From NCBI GenBank assembly GCA_965603395.1, contig CBFDCV010000001.1, positions 14,914 to 78,913 of the forward strand: a stretch of 64,000 nucleotides of DNA. The letters run 5' to 3'. Shown piece after piece: positions 33,742 through 43,277 of the stretch (position 1 is its first letter; each line of letters starts with the position of its first letter). This DNA is from CAYSWS01 sp965603395. GTDB taxonomy: Bacteria; Patescibacteriota; WWE3; UBA101185; UBA10185. Both the position numbers and the translations under genes were made by a program. The notes beneath the pieces are model-generated. The model was not told the DNA's origin. It made no database searches and saw only the letters and a list, made by a program, of their open reading frames with translations.

Positions 33742-34215
33742 ATGGATAAAAGACCAAGTAAAAATAAAAAGGTGGATAAAAATTTGGACCGAATTAAAGA
33801 ATTAGAAACCAGGCTTTTGGAAATGGAGGAAAACTGGAAAAGAGCCTTAGCGGATTATAAGAATTTAGAAAAAAGGTCGGCTCAAGAAAAAATAGTTTTG
33901 GTAGATTTTGCCAACATTGTTTTAATAGAAAACATGTTGCCAATTTTAGATAACTTTGTCATGCTGGAAAATCATACGGAAGATGTAGGTATAAAAATGT
34001 CTATTAAAGAATTTGTAAATGTGTTGGAAAACTCAGGCCTAAAAGAGATCAAGGTAACCAAAGGGGATGAGTTCGATCCGAATTTAATGGACGCAGTTGA
34101 TTCCGGACAAGGTCAAAAGAACAAGATCGTAGAGATAGTCCGAGCAGGATACAGCTTTAGAGATAAATTGATCAGGCCGGTAAGTGTAAAAGTTGGCCAG
34201 GGCAAGAAAGCCTAG
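33742..34215 (+). CDS. grpE: Nucleotide exchange factor GrpE
   Basis: 157 residues: an N-terminal coiled coil (about 10-70) and the C-terminal beta domain with GDEFDPNLMDAV and SFRDKLIRPVSVKVG. It releases ADP from DnaK. It lies 15 bp after hrcA and 21 bp before dnaK. No dnaJ is present in the window. Confidence 0.94.
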   Translation: MDKRPSKNKKVDKNLDRIKELETRLLEMEENWKRALADYKNLEKRSAQEKIVLVDFANIVLIENMLPILDNFVMLENHTEDVGIKMSIKEFVNVLENSGLKEIKVTKGDEFDPNLMDAVDSGQGQKNKIVEIVRAGYSFRDKLIRPVSVKVGQGKKA

Positions 34216-34236
34216 GCCCAAAAAAGGATAAATTAA

Positions 34237-36135
34237 ATGAGTAAGATCATAGGAATAGATCTAGGAACAACTAACAGTGCTATGGCCGTTATGGAAAGCG
34301 GCCAATCAAAAATAATTGCAAACGCTGAGGGAGGAAACACAACTCCTTCTGTAGTAGCTGCAGAAGCTAACTTGGTGGGCGTGTCCGCAAAAAGACAGCA
34401 AGTGGTAAATCCCAGAGGTACAGTTTTTAGCGTTAAAAGATTAATGGGGATGAAATACAATAGCCCGGAAGTGCAAAGGCTAAAAAAGGACTACCCTTAT
34501 GAAATAATCGAAGGTAAAAATGGCATGGCTGCCGTAAAAGTAGATGACAAAGTTTATACTCCGCAAGAAATATCAGCCAAGATACTAGTCAAATTAAAAA
34601 CCGATGCCGAAACTTATCTAGGCGGTAAAGTTACGGAAGCTGTTATTACAGTTCCTGCATACTTTAACGATTCCCAAAGAACCGCCACCAAAGAGGCAGG
34701 AAAAATTGCCGGCTTGGTAGTAAAAAGAATTATTAATGAGCCCACAGCTGCTTCCTTATCATACGGTTTAGAAAAAAAGAAAAATGAAACTATAGCTGTT
34801 TATGATCTAGGCGGTGGAACATTTGATGTTTCTATCCTGGAAATTGGCGAAGGCGTTTTTGAAGTTAAATCTACCAACGGAGATACTCACTTAGGCGGAG
34901 ATGACTTTGATAAAAAAATCATCGATTGGTTGCTGGCTGAATTCAAATCTGAGCAAGGCGTTGACCTATCAGCTGACAGACAAGCCATGCAAAGACTAAA
35001 AGATGCCGCCGAGAAAGCTAAGATAGAGCTGTCTTCAACTATGGAAACCGAAATTAACATTCCTTTTATTACCGCTGATGCCACCGGACCTAAGCATTTA
35101 AATACCAAGCTTTCCAGAGCAAAACTTGAACAGCTGGTTGATGAGTTAGTACAAAAGACCATTAAACCGATGGAAAACGCCATGAAAGACGCCGGCATAC
35201 AAAAATCGGAAATAGATGAGGTAGTAATGGTGGGAGGTATGACCAGAATGCCTAAGATAAATGAGGTTGTGAAAAAGTTTTATGGCAAGGATCCCCACAA
35301 AGGCATCAACCCGGATGAAGTGGTAGCTTTGGGAGCTGCTATTCAGGGCGGTGTGTTGGGCGGAGACGTGAAAGATGTGCTCTTGCTGGATGTAACCCCT
35401 CTAACTTTAGGTATAGAAACTCTAGGCGGGGTGAGTACTTCCCTTATTAAAAGAAACACCACCATTCCTACTAACGCTTCACAGGTGTTTAGCACCGCTG
35501 CAGATAGTCAAACTTCTGTAGAAATAAACATTCTGCAAGGGGAAAGAGAAATGGCTTTAGATAATAAGAGTTTGGGCCGATTTATCCTAGACGGCCTTCC
35601 TCCGGCACCTAGAGGAGTGCCGCAAGTAGAAGTCTCCTTTGATATTGATGCCAACGGTATTTTGAACGTGAGCGCCAAAGATAAAGCTTCAGGGAAAGAA
35701 CAAAAAATCACTGTGCAAGGTGGGGCCGGATTAAGCGATGATGAGATCAACAATATGGTCAAAGATGCTGAATCTCACGCCGAAGAAGACAAAAAGAAAA
35801 AAGAATTAGTGGAGGCTAAAAATAACGCTGACAACCTGTGCTACACCGCTGAAAAGTCGTTAAAAGATGCCGGAGACAAAGTGCCTGAAAATATAAGATC
35901 AGACATAGAAGGCAAAGCAAAGGCTCTAAAAGATATCATTCAGACCGGCACTGTGGAAGACCTGCAGGCAAAATCGAAAGAATTATCAGACAGCTTGCTA
36001 AAAATAGGTGAGCATATGTATAAAGGTCAGGATGGACCACAAGCAGGTCCGGAACAAACCGGAGATAAACCAAAAGACAAGAATAAAAAAGACGAGCCTG
36101 AAGACACCGTAGAAGGCGAAGTTGTCGAAGAATAA
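34237..36135 (+). CDS. dnaK: Chaperone DnaK (Hsp70)
   Basis: 632 residues, full length. IGIDLGTTNS, IINEPTAASL, VYDLGGGTFDVS and the substrate-domain LLLDVTPLTLGIETLGG are all present. The tail is acidic and lysine-rich (GDKPKDKNKKDEPED). It folds proteins in the cytoplasm with GrpE and a J-protein. AAAGGA upstream is a modest ribosome binding site, fitting an internal operon position. Confidence 0.97.
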   Translation: MSKIIGIDLGTTNSAMAVMESGQSKIIANAEGGNTTPSVVAAEANLVGVSAKRQQVVNPRGTVFSVKRLMGMKYNSPEVQRLKKDYPYEIIEGKNGMAAVKVDDKVYTPQEISAKILVKLKTDAETYLGGKVTEAVITVPAYFNDSQRTATKEAGKIAGLVVKRIINEPTAASLSYGLEKKKNETIAVYDLGGGTFDVSILEIGEGVFEVKSTNGDTHLGGDDFDKKIIDWLLAEFKSEQGVDLSADRQAMQRLKDAAEKAKIELSSTMETEINIPFITADATGPKHLNTKLSRAKLEQLVDELVQKTIKPMENAMKDAGIQKSEIDEVVMVGGMTRMPKINEVVKKFYGKDPHKGINPDEVVALGAAIQGGVLGGDVKDVLLLDVTPLTLGIETLGGVSTSLIKRNTTIPTNASQVFSTAADSQTSVEINILQGEREMALDNKSLGRFILDGLPPAPRGVPQVEVSFDIDANGILNVSAKDKASGKEQKITVQGGAGLSDDEINNMVKDAESHAEEDKKKKELVEAKNNADNLCYTAEKSLKDAGDKVPENIRSDIEGKAKALKDIIQTGTVEDLQAKSKELSDSLLKIGEHMYKGQDGPQAGPEQTGDKPKDKNKKDEPEDTVEGEVVEE

Positions 36136-36168
36136 ACCTATTTATTGTATACTAAAGTCACTGCCCGT

Positions 36169-36402
36169 ATGGACTTACAAGTAATACTCATCTTCATACT
36201 AGCTATACTAACCGTCGCCTTGGTAGGTATTGGTGTTTATGTGATCCTGGTTTTAAAAGAACTTAGGGAAACTATCAAAAAAGCTAATCTTATAATTGAT
36301 GACGTGGAGACTCTCACCAACATAGTCTCCAACCCACTAAACCTTATTTCGGGTGCTATTAGTGGATTTAAAGCAATAAAAAATTTACAAAAGGAGGAAT
36401 AA
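36169..36402 (+). CDS. Small membrane protein resembling DUF948
   Basis: 77 residues from the ATG at 36169 (the ORF opens at 36145, but a TATACT box overlaps there). One N-terminal membrane helix (about 5-27) is followed by an amphipathic helix with NLIIDDVETLTNIVSNPLNL, as in DUF948 proteins. DUF948 genes often sit beside YtxH genes, as here, 2 bp apart. Role unknown; envelope stress has been proposed for relatives. Confidence 0.65.
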   Translation: MDLQVILIFILAILTVALVGIGVYVILVLKELRETIKKANLIIDDVETLTNIVSNPLNLISGAISGFKAIKNLQKEE

Positions 36403-36404
36403 CT

Positions 36405-36749
36405 ATGTGCAGTAGCAAAAAAGATTTTGCCAAAGGAGCTTTTTTTGGAGCGGCTATCGGTGCAGTAATAGGTTTTTTAACAGCGCCTGCTTCAGGAGAA
36501 GAAACCAGAAAAAAACTAAAAGATGGCTCAGAAAAATACTTGGACGAAGGCAAAGATAAGCTGGAAGAACTAAAAACAGAAGGCCAGAAAAAAGTAGCTG
36601 AGCTAAAAGATGAAGCGGAGATAAAAGCTGAAGAGGTAAAAGAAAAAGTATACGAAGCTGTAGAAGAAATATTGGAAGAAACCACAAACAAGGTTAAGAA
36701 AAACTCGCCAAAAAAATCAGACAAAAAGCAGCAGTTCGAAGGCGTATAA
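36405..36749 (+). CDS. YtxH-domain protein
   Basis: 114 residues. A Gly/Ala-rich membrane segment (about 9-27), GAFFGAAIGAVIGFLTAPASG, then a Lys/Glu-rich helical tail, as in YtxH (general stress, gas-vesicle-like) proteins. AAAAGGAGG gives strong initiation. It is coupled to the DUF948-like gene and lies downstream of dnaK, so a stress role is plausible. Confidence 0.75.
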   Translation: MCSSKKDFAKGAFFGAAIGAVIGFLTAPASGEETRKKLKDGSEKYLDEGKDKLEELKTEGQKKVAELKDEAEIKAEEVKEKVYEAVEEILEETTNKVKKNSPKKSDKKQQFEGV

Positions 36750-36796
36750 TAGCAAAAACAGCCAAAAAATCCTTGGGATGCTAAAATATTCTCAGT

Positions 36797-37198
36797 ATGA
36801 ATAATCTGCCACCGGATCCCAATCAACCAATCTCTTCTCCTATTGATCCCGGTTCTTCGGGCTCTACTATTAAAGGTTCTGAAGGCGGTGTTTTTCCGGA
36901 AAGTGCTTCTGTGCCTGAAACGCCGTCATCTCCTGAAACTCAAACTTCCCCGGAGATCCAAAAATTACCGGAAAAATTAACGGGACCCATACCGAAAACC
37001 GCACAAGCCGCCCCTCCTTTAGAAGTTCCAAAAAACGGCGCCGTTGAGCCTACTCAAATACCAAACATAGTGGACAAAACAGACCAGCTAACCACCTTGC
37101 ATGAGATCAAAGCGCCTAAAGACAAGCTAACCGAAGAGGCCGACGAAGAAGAGGAACATTTTATCGAGGAGGTTGAAAAGCACCATGGAGACCTTTGA
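36797..37198 (+). CDS. Proline-rich acidic disordered protein
   Basis: 133 residues rich in Pro, Ser, Glu and Thr with no membrane helix, ending in an acidic stretch (EEADEEEEHFIEEVEKHHGD). A TAAAAT hexamer lies 9 nt before the ATG region. It overlaps the VirD4-like ATPase gene by 14 bp, so it may be a linker or regulator of that complex. No domain recognised. Confidence 0.6.
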   Translation: MNNLPPDPNQPISSPIDPGSSGSTIKGSEGGVFPESASVPETPSSPETQTSPEIQKLPEKLTGPIPKTAQAAPPLEVPKNGAVEPTQIPNIVDKTDQLTTLHEIKAPKDKLTEEADEEEEHFIEEVEKHHGDL

Positions 37199-39617
37199 CG
37201 TGGTTTTCGATTCATTTTGGACTGTTCTCTATTTGATCATTCTCATTGGACTTCTTGCCGGCTTTTTCTTAATCATTGCTGCGGCCAAAAGAAAAAGGTC
37301 TATTAAAACGCACGAGTTTGATCTCACTTTCTTACAAATTATGCTACCTAAAGATAATGAAACTGAGGTAGACGCAGCTGAACACCTTTTTTCAAACTTA
37401 GCAGGGCTTAAAAAATCTTTTTTTAAAAGGCTTTTCACTGGAGATTTCCGTCTATCCTTTGAAATCGTATCAAAAGTGGAGGGTATAGGTTTCTATGTAG
37501 TAGTGCCCGATGAGATAGCCGGCTTTGTGGAAAAACAGATAAATGGCGTTTACCCTGACGCAGAAATCGATGTAGTTAATCCCAATGAGGTATGGGATAG
37601 AGGTAATTTCACCAAAGTATCAGAGTTCAAATTCAAAGGATACCCATACTCACCATTAAAAACTCATGAAGATATTAAAACTGACCCCCTCAACCTTATT
37701 ACCTCGTCTATGAGCAAATTGGATAAGGATGAGGTACTGGCTGTGCAGTATATCATTACGCCGGCCGGCAGCTCTTGGCGCAAAGCAGGTCAAAAGTATG
37801 TGAACGCTATCAGGTCCAAAGTTCAAGATGCAGAAAAGAAATATCATGTGGATGAGAAATATTTGGAAAAAATCGAAAAAAAGATAGCTGCTCCAGGTTT
37901 TGATACTGCTATCAGAGTAGTATCCATATCAAAAAACGCGCAAACAGCCCAGGCACATATCAACAATGTTGTGTCTACTTTTGAGCAATTTGCAGATGTA
38001 AATCACAACAAATTAGTTTTGAGAAAGTCTTTATTAAGTGGTTTACTATCAAAAAAACTTGTCGACAATTTCATCTACCGGAAAATGAGCTTGCGAGAAC
38101 TTACCATCCCTCTCTTGGATCTAACTTTTTATAAAAACATGCCTGTTTTAAATACTGAGGAGTTGGCTACCGTTTTTCACTTTCCTAATAAAGATGTGCA
38201 AACCCCAAAGATTATCCGACTCACTTCCAGAAAATCAGCGGCTCCTGCCAACCTACCTACTCAAAAAGATGGTATTTGGATTGGTGAGAGTTCCTTCAGG
38301 GGTGTTAAGACTCCTGTTTACCTGAAAGAAGAAGATCGTACCCGTCACTTTTACATTTTGGGACAAACAGGTACCGGTAAATCCGAGCTCCTAAAGTACA
38401 TGGCATTACAGGATATAAAAAATGGTGAGGGCGTTGCTCTCATAGACCCTCACGGTACTGACGTACAAGACCTTCTTACAAAAATACCACCGGAAAGGGT
38501 GGACGATACTATATACTTCAATGTTTCAGATACAGGGCGCCCCATGGGCTTAAATCTTTTGGAACACCACAATGAAGAAGAGCAACATATCATCATAAAT
38601 TCTTTTATCGCTTTGTTATATAAACTGTACGATCCCAATAGGCAAGGCATTATGGGACCTCAGTTAGAGAGGGCTATAAGAAACGTCATGCTCACCGCTA
38701 TGGTAGACAAACACAGCACTATAGTAGATGTCTTAAGGCTATTAATAGATGCACCTTATTCTAAAAAGTTCGTGGCTAAAGTTACTGATCCCCTGGTTAA
38801 AAAGTACTGGACCGATGAAATGGCCAAAACTTCCGACTTCCATAAAAGTGAAAAGATGGGCTACTTTGTCTCAAAGTTCGATCGGTTTGTGACTGATAAA
38901 TTAATGAGAAATATATTAGGGCAACCAAAGTCTTCCTTTAATTTAGCTGATGTCATGGCTCAAAAGAAAATACTGTTGGTGGATCTTGCCAAAGGTAAAA
39001 TAGGTGAAGAAAATTCCAGCTTTTTGGGACTTATACTTGTCCCCAAAATCCTTGGAGCAGCATTAGCCAGACACCGCCTGCTAGAGCAGGGCCAACCCTT
39101 CCCTAACTTTTATTTATACGTAGATGAATTCCAAAATTTTGCCACTCCTGACTTTACCACTATTCTTTCCGAAGCTAGAAAATATAAATTGAACCTTACT
39201 GTGGCCCATCAGTTCATAGAACAACTTCCGGATGACATCAGGGAAGCTGTTTTTGGAAACGTAGGATCCCTTTGTACCTTCAGAGTTGGCGCAAATGATG
39301 CCGAGTTTCTGGAACACTACTATGAGCCCGTTTTTACAAAACAAGACATAGGAAACCTGCCTATAGGAAACGCCTACGTCAGGCTGTTGGTTGACGGCCA
39401 CCCCACCCCTCCTTTCTCCATGAACGTGCCCTGGAAAACTATCGATACTGACGTACCCAAAAACCAAGAGGTAGCAAACAAGATCAAAGAACAATCAAGA
39501 TTAAAATACGGTGTGCCGGTAAAAGAGGTTGAAGAATACATTAATCTTAGAGCCGGTTTCAATGAGTCTCCCCCAGAGATAAATAAGAAACCCGAGAAAA
39601 AGAAAATCCCTTTTTAA
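37185..39617 (+). CDS. VirD4/TraG-like type IV secretion ATPase with membrane anchor
   Basis: 810 residues from the ATG at 37185 (an in-frame ATG at 37173 is possible). One membrane helix (about 13-32), a region of about 350 residues conserved in Patescibacteria proteins of this type, then a RecA-like ATPase: Walker A GQTGTGKS (near 393-400), GVALIDPHG, and Walker B LYVDEFQNFA (near 645). The C-terminal part has ARKYKLNLTVAHQFIEQL. Such coupling ATPases move DNA or protein. The VirB2-like proteins at 62-64 kb may belong to the same machine. Confidence 0.85.
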   Translation: METFDVVFDSFWTVLYLIILIGLLAGFFLIIAAAKRKRSIKTHEFDLTFLQIMLPKDNETEVDAAEHLFSNLAGLKKSFFKRLFTGDFRLSFEIVSKVEGIGFYVVVPDEIAGFVEKQINGVYPDAEIDVVNPNEVWDRGNFTKVSEFKFKGYPYSPLKTHEDIKTDPLNLITSSMSKLDKDEVLAVQYIITPAGSSWRKAGQKYVNAIRSKVQDAEKKYHVDEKYLEKIEKKIAAPGFDTAIRVVSISKNAQTAQAHINNVVSTFEQFADVNHNKLVLRKSLLSGLLSKKLVDNFIYRKMSLRELTIPLLDLTFYKNMPVLNTEELATVFHFPNKDVQTPKIIRLTSRKSAAPANLPTQKDGIWIGESSFRGVKTPVYLKEEDRTRHFYILGQTGTGKSELLKYMALQDIKNGEGVALIDPHGTDVQDLLTKIPPERVDDTIYFNVSDTGRPMGLNLLEHHNEEEQHIIINSFIALLYKLYDPNRQGIMGPQLERAIRNVMLTAMVDKHSTIVDVLRLLIDAPYSKKFVAKVTDPLVKKYWTDEMAKTSDFHKSEKMGYFVSKFDRFVTDKLMRNILGQPKSSFNLADVMAQKKILLVDLAKGKIGEENSSFLGLILVPKILGAALARHRLLEQGQPFPNFYLYVDEFQNFATPDFTTILSEARKYKLNLTVAHQFIEQLPDDIREAVFGNVGSLCTFRVGANDAEFLEHYYEPVFTKQDIGNLPIGNAYVRLLVDGHPTPPFSMNVPWKTIDTDVPKNQEVANKIKEQSRLKYGVPVKEVEEYINLRAGFNESPPEINKKPEKKKIPF

Positions 39618-39653
39618 CTGTAGTACAGGCCGCAAATTTAGTTATGTTTAATG

Positions 39654-39659
39654 TATAAT
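39654..39659 (+). promoter_or_regulatory. -10 hexamer of the PilM-like gene
   Basis: A perfect TATAAT is 7 nt before the ATG at 39667; no -35 close to consensus was found. Confidence 0.6.
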
Positions 39660-39666
39660 CGAGTTA

Positions 39667-40863
39667 ATGATCAAGCTGCCATTTTTTAAAAAAGCTACTA
39701 AAAAGACACCAAAATTTATCACTTTGGATATAGGTTCGAGCGGTATTAGGTGCTTAGCTTTCTATAAAGAGGATGGAAGCCTCAAAATTATAGGCAGAGG
39801 GAATGCCGCGCTTGATGCGGGTGCCGTTAGAAACGGCGTCATTATTGATTTTGGTCCGGTTGCCGCTGCGGCTCAAGAAGCCATTGATGTTGCCACTCAA
39901 AACGCAGAGGATGTCATCAAAAATACCATTATAGGCATTAGCAGCGATGTCTGCATAGAGAACGTAACTACAGCAAAAATAACCAGGGGTTCAACTAAGC
40001 CCATTACGCTTAAAGAGGTTGAAAACTTTAACCAGAAAATTGCTGATTCCGCCACCATACAAGTACAAGATTACTACTCCCAATTCAAAGGTGACCCGGA
40101 CACCGAACTACAAATGATCACATCATCCGTAGTTTATACCAAGCTTGATGATAACAAGGTTGACACATTAGAAAAACAAGACGGGCAATCGGTCGAAATG
40201 GCACTATATACAGCTTTTTGTCCTGTACACCATATCGAAACCGTTCAAAAACTCGGTAAAAAGTTAAAAATTAATATACTAGCTATAAGCCCGGTCAACT
40301 TTGCCGTGCTAAAAACGTTGAAACAAACCGAACTGGAAAGCAGTGATCTAGTTTTGATACAGGTAGGATCCGATTTTACTAATGTGGGAGTTGTCTTTGG
40401 CGGAGCCATTATTAAAAATAAAAGCCTCCATATTGGTCATAAGCATTTTACCGATGAGATCAGCCGTATCATGGGGCTGACCCAAATCGAAGCTACAAAA
40501 GTATTGCAGACTCACTCACGCGGGGCACTAAGTCCAAGTGAAAGTGTGGTGGTACAAAGCTGTTTGGAAGATGTATTAAACCTCTGGCTTGAGGGGGTAG
40601 AGCTTCTTTTTACTGATTTTGCAGGTGTAAAGACATTTGCCCCTCACGTGTTTCTCTTCGGTGAGGGCGTACAACTACAGGAAATCGAAGAAATGCTAGC
40701 AAAAGAGCCCTGGATGAAAAATATTCCCTTTAAGTCTCCTCCCAAAATCCAGGTCTTATCATTGGTAGATATGAAAAAGGTTGCAGACGCTACCGGCTCG
40801 GTGATTTCACAAGAATGGGTTCCTCCAGCGGCACTATCTTATATTTATGAGGAAGTAGCATGA
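39667..40863 (+). CDS. pilM: PilM-like (FtsA/actin fold) pilus assembly protein
   Basis: 398 residues. The ATPase fold of the FtsA/PilM family is suggested by ITLDIGSSGIRCLAF, DLVLIQVGSDFTNVGVVFGG and VFLFGEGVQLQEI. PilM is a cytoplasmic ATP-binding protein that recruits PilN to the type IV pilus base. Here the next gene (4 bp overlap) is a membrane protein with a cytoplasmic N-terminus, which could replace PilN as partner. An FtsA-like cell-division role is the alternative. Confidence 0.8.
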   Translation: MIKLPFFKKATKKTPKFITLDIGSSGIRCLAFYKEDGSLKIIGRGNAALDAGAVRNGVIIDFGPVAAAAQEAIDVATQNAEDVIKNTIIGISSDVCIENVTTAKITRGSTKPITLKEVENFNQKIADSATIQVQDYYSQFKGDPDTELQMITSSVVYTKLDDNKVDTLEKQDGQSVEMALYTAFCPVHHIETVQKLGKKLKINILAISPVNFAVLKTLKQTELESSDLVLIQVGSDFTNVGVVFGGAIIKNKSLHIGHKHFTDEISRIMGLTQIEATKVLQTHSRGALSPSESVVVQSCLEDVLNLWLEGVELLFTDFAGVKTFAPHVFLFGEGVQLQEIEEMLAKEPWMKNIPFKSPPKIQVLSLVDMKKVADATGSVISQEWVPPAALSYIYEEVA

Positions 40864-42398
40864 CAAAACTAGAAGTGGAACTACATGAGGACGTTGTAAG
40901 CGTTCTACATAAACTAAAGGACATAAACGACACAGGTATTGAGCTTATCGTACCTGAAGGAGCGGTGCTTTTTGACAACGTACTAAATCTCAAGCTTTTA
41001 CAAAAATGGTCCGATAAAGAGGAGAAGGTTATCAACTTCCAAACCGATGATCTCAACGGCCAGAGCATGCTTATGTCGTTGGAAGATGAGGGAGTTCCGT
41101 CAGAAGAAATAATGGAAGAGGACATTAGTGCTATTGAACAAGAGGTTCCCACTCAAAAGTTTTCCATGCCTAAAGTTAAGTTAGCGCTCCCCGTTATCAA
41201 ACTTAAAAAGGGTAGGGTCTTTTTTGTTTTGTTTTTGGTGTTAGCTTTTTTGGGTCTGTCCGGATTTTTTGGTTATAAAAAAGTGGCTCAGATGCCAAAA
41301 GCCCAAGTTAAAATCATCGTTAATTCCCAACCTCTCACCCGAAGTTTTGAAATTAAAGTAAAACATAATAATGATACGGATGCGGAAAATAAAATTCTCA
41401 GAGGTACTACAGTAGAATCCAGCTTGGAAGACGAAGTGATCATAGAAACAACCGGAGAAAAGATAGTCGGAGAAAAAGCTGAAGGAGAAATAACCATTTT
41501 CAATAAAACAGATGAAGAAAAAAAGTTTAAAGAAGATACTGAGGTCATTTACGAAGATGATGACGATGACGAATATGTTTACGAGCTCAAAGAAGATGTT
41601 ACTGTTCCTCCCAGAGAGGAAGCATCCGACTCAACGCCCGCCGAACCCAAATACATTAGCGGAAACGCCGACGTAGAGGTTGAAGCCCAAGAAATTGGGA
41701 AAGACTACAACTTAGATGAGGGAGAAAATCTTAAAATCGAAGATCAAGATGATTCCGATTATGAAGCTGAGGTTAATGAGGACATCGATGGTGGTAAGGA
41801 GGAAACCATCATGGTTGTGGCTCAAGAAGACATTGACGATGCTACACAAAGACTTCTTGAAAATTCCCGGGAAAAAGCCCTAAGAGCGTTGGGTGAAAAG
41901 ATTAGCGGAGAACAAAAGCTAGTGGGCGGTTCTGAAAATGTAGCAATAGTAAAAGAAACATTTAGCCATGAGTTGGAAGATGAAACCGAGGAGTTAGCTC
42001 TTTCTCAAACTTTTTCTGCCAAAGGTCTTGTTTACAACCCGGATGATCTGGACAAACTTATTGAACTTCTCATGGAAGAATTCGTACCTGAAGGATTTGT
42101 TTTGTCCACCAAAGAAAGGATTGTTAATGTTGAGGTTCTAGGAAATACAGAAACCACCTTACTCTCATCCTCCGAGGCCGACCTGCAAGTTACGCTCAAA
42201 ACATACGTGATAACTGATATTTCCGAAGAAACTATTAAGCAGGCTCTTATGGGAAAAAGCCCGGGAGACGCTGAAAAATATCTTGGGAGCATTAGAAACG
42301 TAAAAACGTACGAGCTGAACATAAACCCTCGCATACCGTTGTTTGATTACATTCCAAAAGACGAGTCGCGTATAGTTATCAATCTGGAAAGAGAATAG
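40860..42398 (+). CDS. Baseplate J-like membrane protein
   Basis: 512 residues: a cytoplasmic N-terminal region (1-118), one membrane helix (about 120-140) and a large extracytoplasmic beta-rich region. Signatures of the Patescibacteria proteins annotated as baseplate J-like include VGEKAEGEITIFNKTDEEKK, then ISGNADVEVEAQEIGKDYNL. No other phage tail gene is nearby, so a cell-surface apparatus with the PilM-like protein is more likely than a prophage. The exact role is unknown. Confidence 0.75.
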   Translation: MTKLEVELHEDVVSVLHKLKDINDTGIELIVPEGAVLFDNVLNLKLLQKWSDKEEKVINFQTDDLNGQSMLMSLEDEGVPSEEIMEEDISAIEQEVPTQKFSMPKVKLALPVIKLKKGRVFFVLFLVLAFLGLSGFFGYKKVAQMPKAQVKIIVNSQPLTRSFEIKVKHNNDTDAENKILRGTTVESSLEDEVIIETTGEKIVGEKAEGEITIFNKTDEEKKFKEDTEVIYEDDDDDEYVYELKEDVTVPPREEASDSTPAEPKYISGNADVEVEAQEIGKDYNLDEGENLKIEDQDDSDYEAEVNEDIDGGKEETIMVVAQEDIDDATQRLLENSREKALRALGEKISGEQKLVGGSENVAIVKETFSHELEDETEELALSQTFSAKGLVYNPDDLDKLIELLMEEFVPEGFVLSTKERIVNVEVLGNTETTLLSSSEADLQVTLKTYVITDISEETIKQALMGKSPGDAEKYLGSIRNVKTYELNINPRIPLFDYIPKDESRIVINLERE

Positions 42399-42400
42399 AC

Positions 42401-42832
42401 ATGGCAAAGAAAAAGGGTAAAGATCCTCTAGATGAAAAGTTGTTAGGTATAGACTACGGCTCTACAAATATAGGTCTGGCTTTTGGTATTAATGATCTAG
42501 TTTCCCCACTTAAAGTGATTTCCGGTAGGAATCAGCAACAAGCTCTTTCGGAAATTGCCAGGTATATTATCGAAAATAAAGTAGACAGAGTTGTGTTAGG
42601 GCTTCCCCTTAACCCTGAAGGTAAGGAGTCCGCACAATCTAAAGAGGTCAGAAAGTTCGGTAAACTTTTAAGAATTAAAACTAAAAAGCCGGTTAAATAT
42701 GTCAACGAGTACCGCACTACCGAAGAAAGCATAACCGAAGCAGTTAATTTAGGTATTTCTAAAAAAAGACGGCAAAAGATTGACCATCTATCAGCCGCAC
42801 TAATAATCAAGGAGTATTACTCAAAGCTTTAA
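42401..42832 (+). CDS. ruvX: RuvX/YqgF-family Holliday junction resolvase-like protein
   Basis: 143 residues of RNase H fold. D18 (GIDYGSTNIGLAF), the GLPLNPEG loop, E103 and D128 (KIDHLSAALI) mark the active site. The usual DER in the third motif is NEY here (N102-E103), so one Asp is lost while the key Glu remains. Family members act in 16S rRNA 5'-end processing and possibly junction cleavage. It lies 2 bp after the baseplate-J-like gene. Confidence 0.88.
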   Translation: MAKKKGKDPLDEKLLGIDYGSTNIGLAFGINDLVSPLKVISGRNQQQALSEIARYIIENKVDRVVLGLPLNPEGKESAQSKEVRKFGKLLRIKTKKPVKYVNEYRTTEESITEAVNLGISKKRRQKIDHLSAALIIKEYYSKL

Positions 42833-42836
42833 CTTT

Positions 42837-43067
42837 TTATTTCTTTTTCTTCTCTTTTTTTATCCTCATTTCCACTTCTTTTGACTCACAAATGGAACAC
42901 TCAAAGTTTTGTCCCGGTTTCAGACAGGAAGGGCATATATAAATACCGTCCATAAAGATAAGCTTCTCCTGTTTACAGGTGTTGCATAAAAATAAAACGT
43001 CATCACGTTTGATGTCACCATCGTTGGGACAATTAAATTTTATGTTTTCCTCTTTTATATCTTTCAT
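42837..43067 (-). CDS. Small zinc-ribbon protein
   Basis: 76 residues with three CxxC pairs (CNTC, CPSC, CSIC) plus an isolated Cys near residue 13, probably binding two zinc ions, and a lysine-rich C-terminus (RIKKEKKKK). It could bind nucleic acid. It is a lone reverse-strand gene within a forward run. Family not identified. Confidence 0.55.
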   Translation of the reverse strand: MKDIKEENIKFNCPNDGDIKRDDVLFLCNTCKQEKLIFMDGIYICPSCLKPGQNFECSICESKEVEMRIKKEKKKK

Positions 43068-43089
43068 TAGAATATGCTAGCATATATCC

Positions 43090-43272
43090 ATGGAGATATT
43101 AATTGTCTTTTTATACGTGTACCTAAGCCTTGGAACCATATATGGTCTGTACCTGCTTTTTAACGGTTCCAGCAGTATTTGGCAACTTCCCATAAACATA
43201 CTAGGAGGACCTGTTGTAGCCCTTTACGTTATTATTAAGACCAGAAAGGACGGTCCTCTCAGGAAAAGATAG
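43090..43272 (+). CDS. Small membrane protein
   Basis: 60 residues with two hydrophobic stretches (about 2-22 and 32-49) and a basic end (KTRKDGPLRKR). It starts 22 bp from the divergent zinc-ribbon gene and precedes the HAD hydrolase by 5 bp, suggesting co-transcription. Function unknown. Confidence 0.5.
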   Translation: MEILIVFLYVYLSLGTIYGLYLLFNGSSSIWQLPINILGGPVVALYVIIKTRKDGPLRKR

Positions 43273-43277
43273 CTTGT

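Noticed and set aside
39114..39494. 126-residue reverse ORF within the VirD4-like gene
   Set aside because: It lies wholly antisense to a strongly supported coding frame and has no promoter or ribosome binding site.
40860..42398. Phage tail remnant
   Set aside because: The baseplate-J-like protein has a membrane helix and is coupled to a PilM-like gene; no other tail genes are near.
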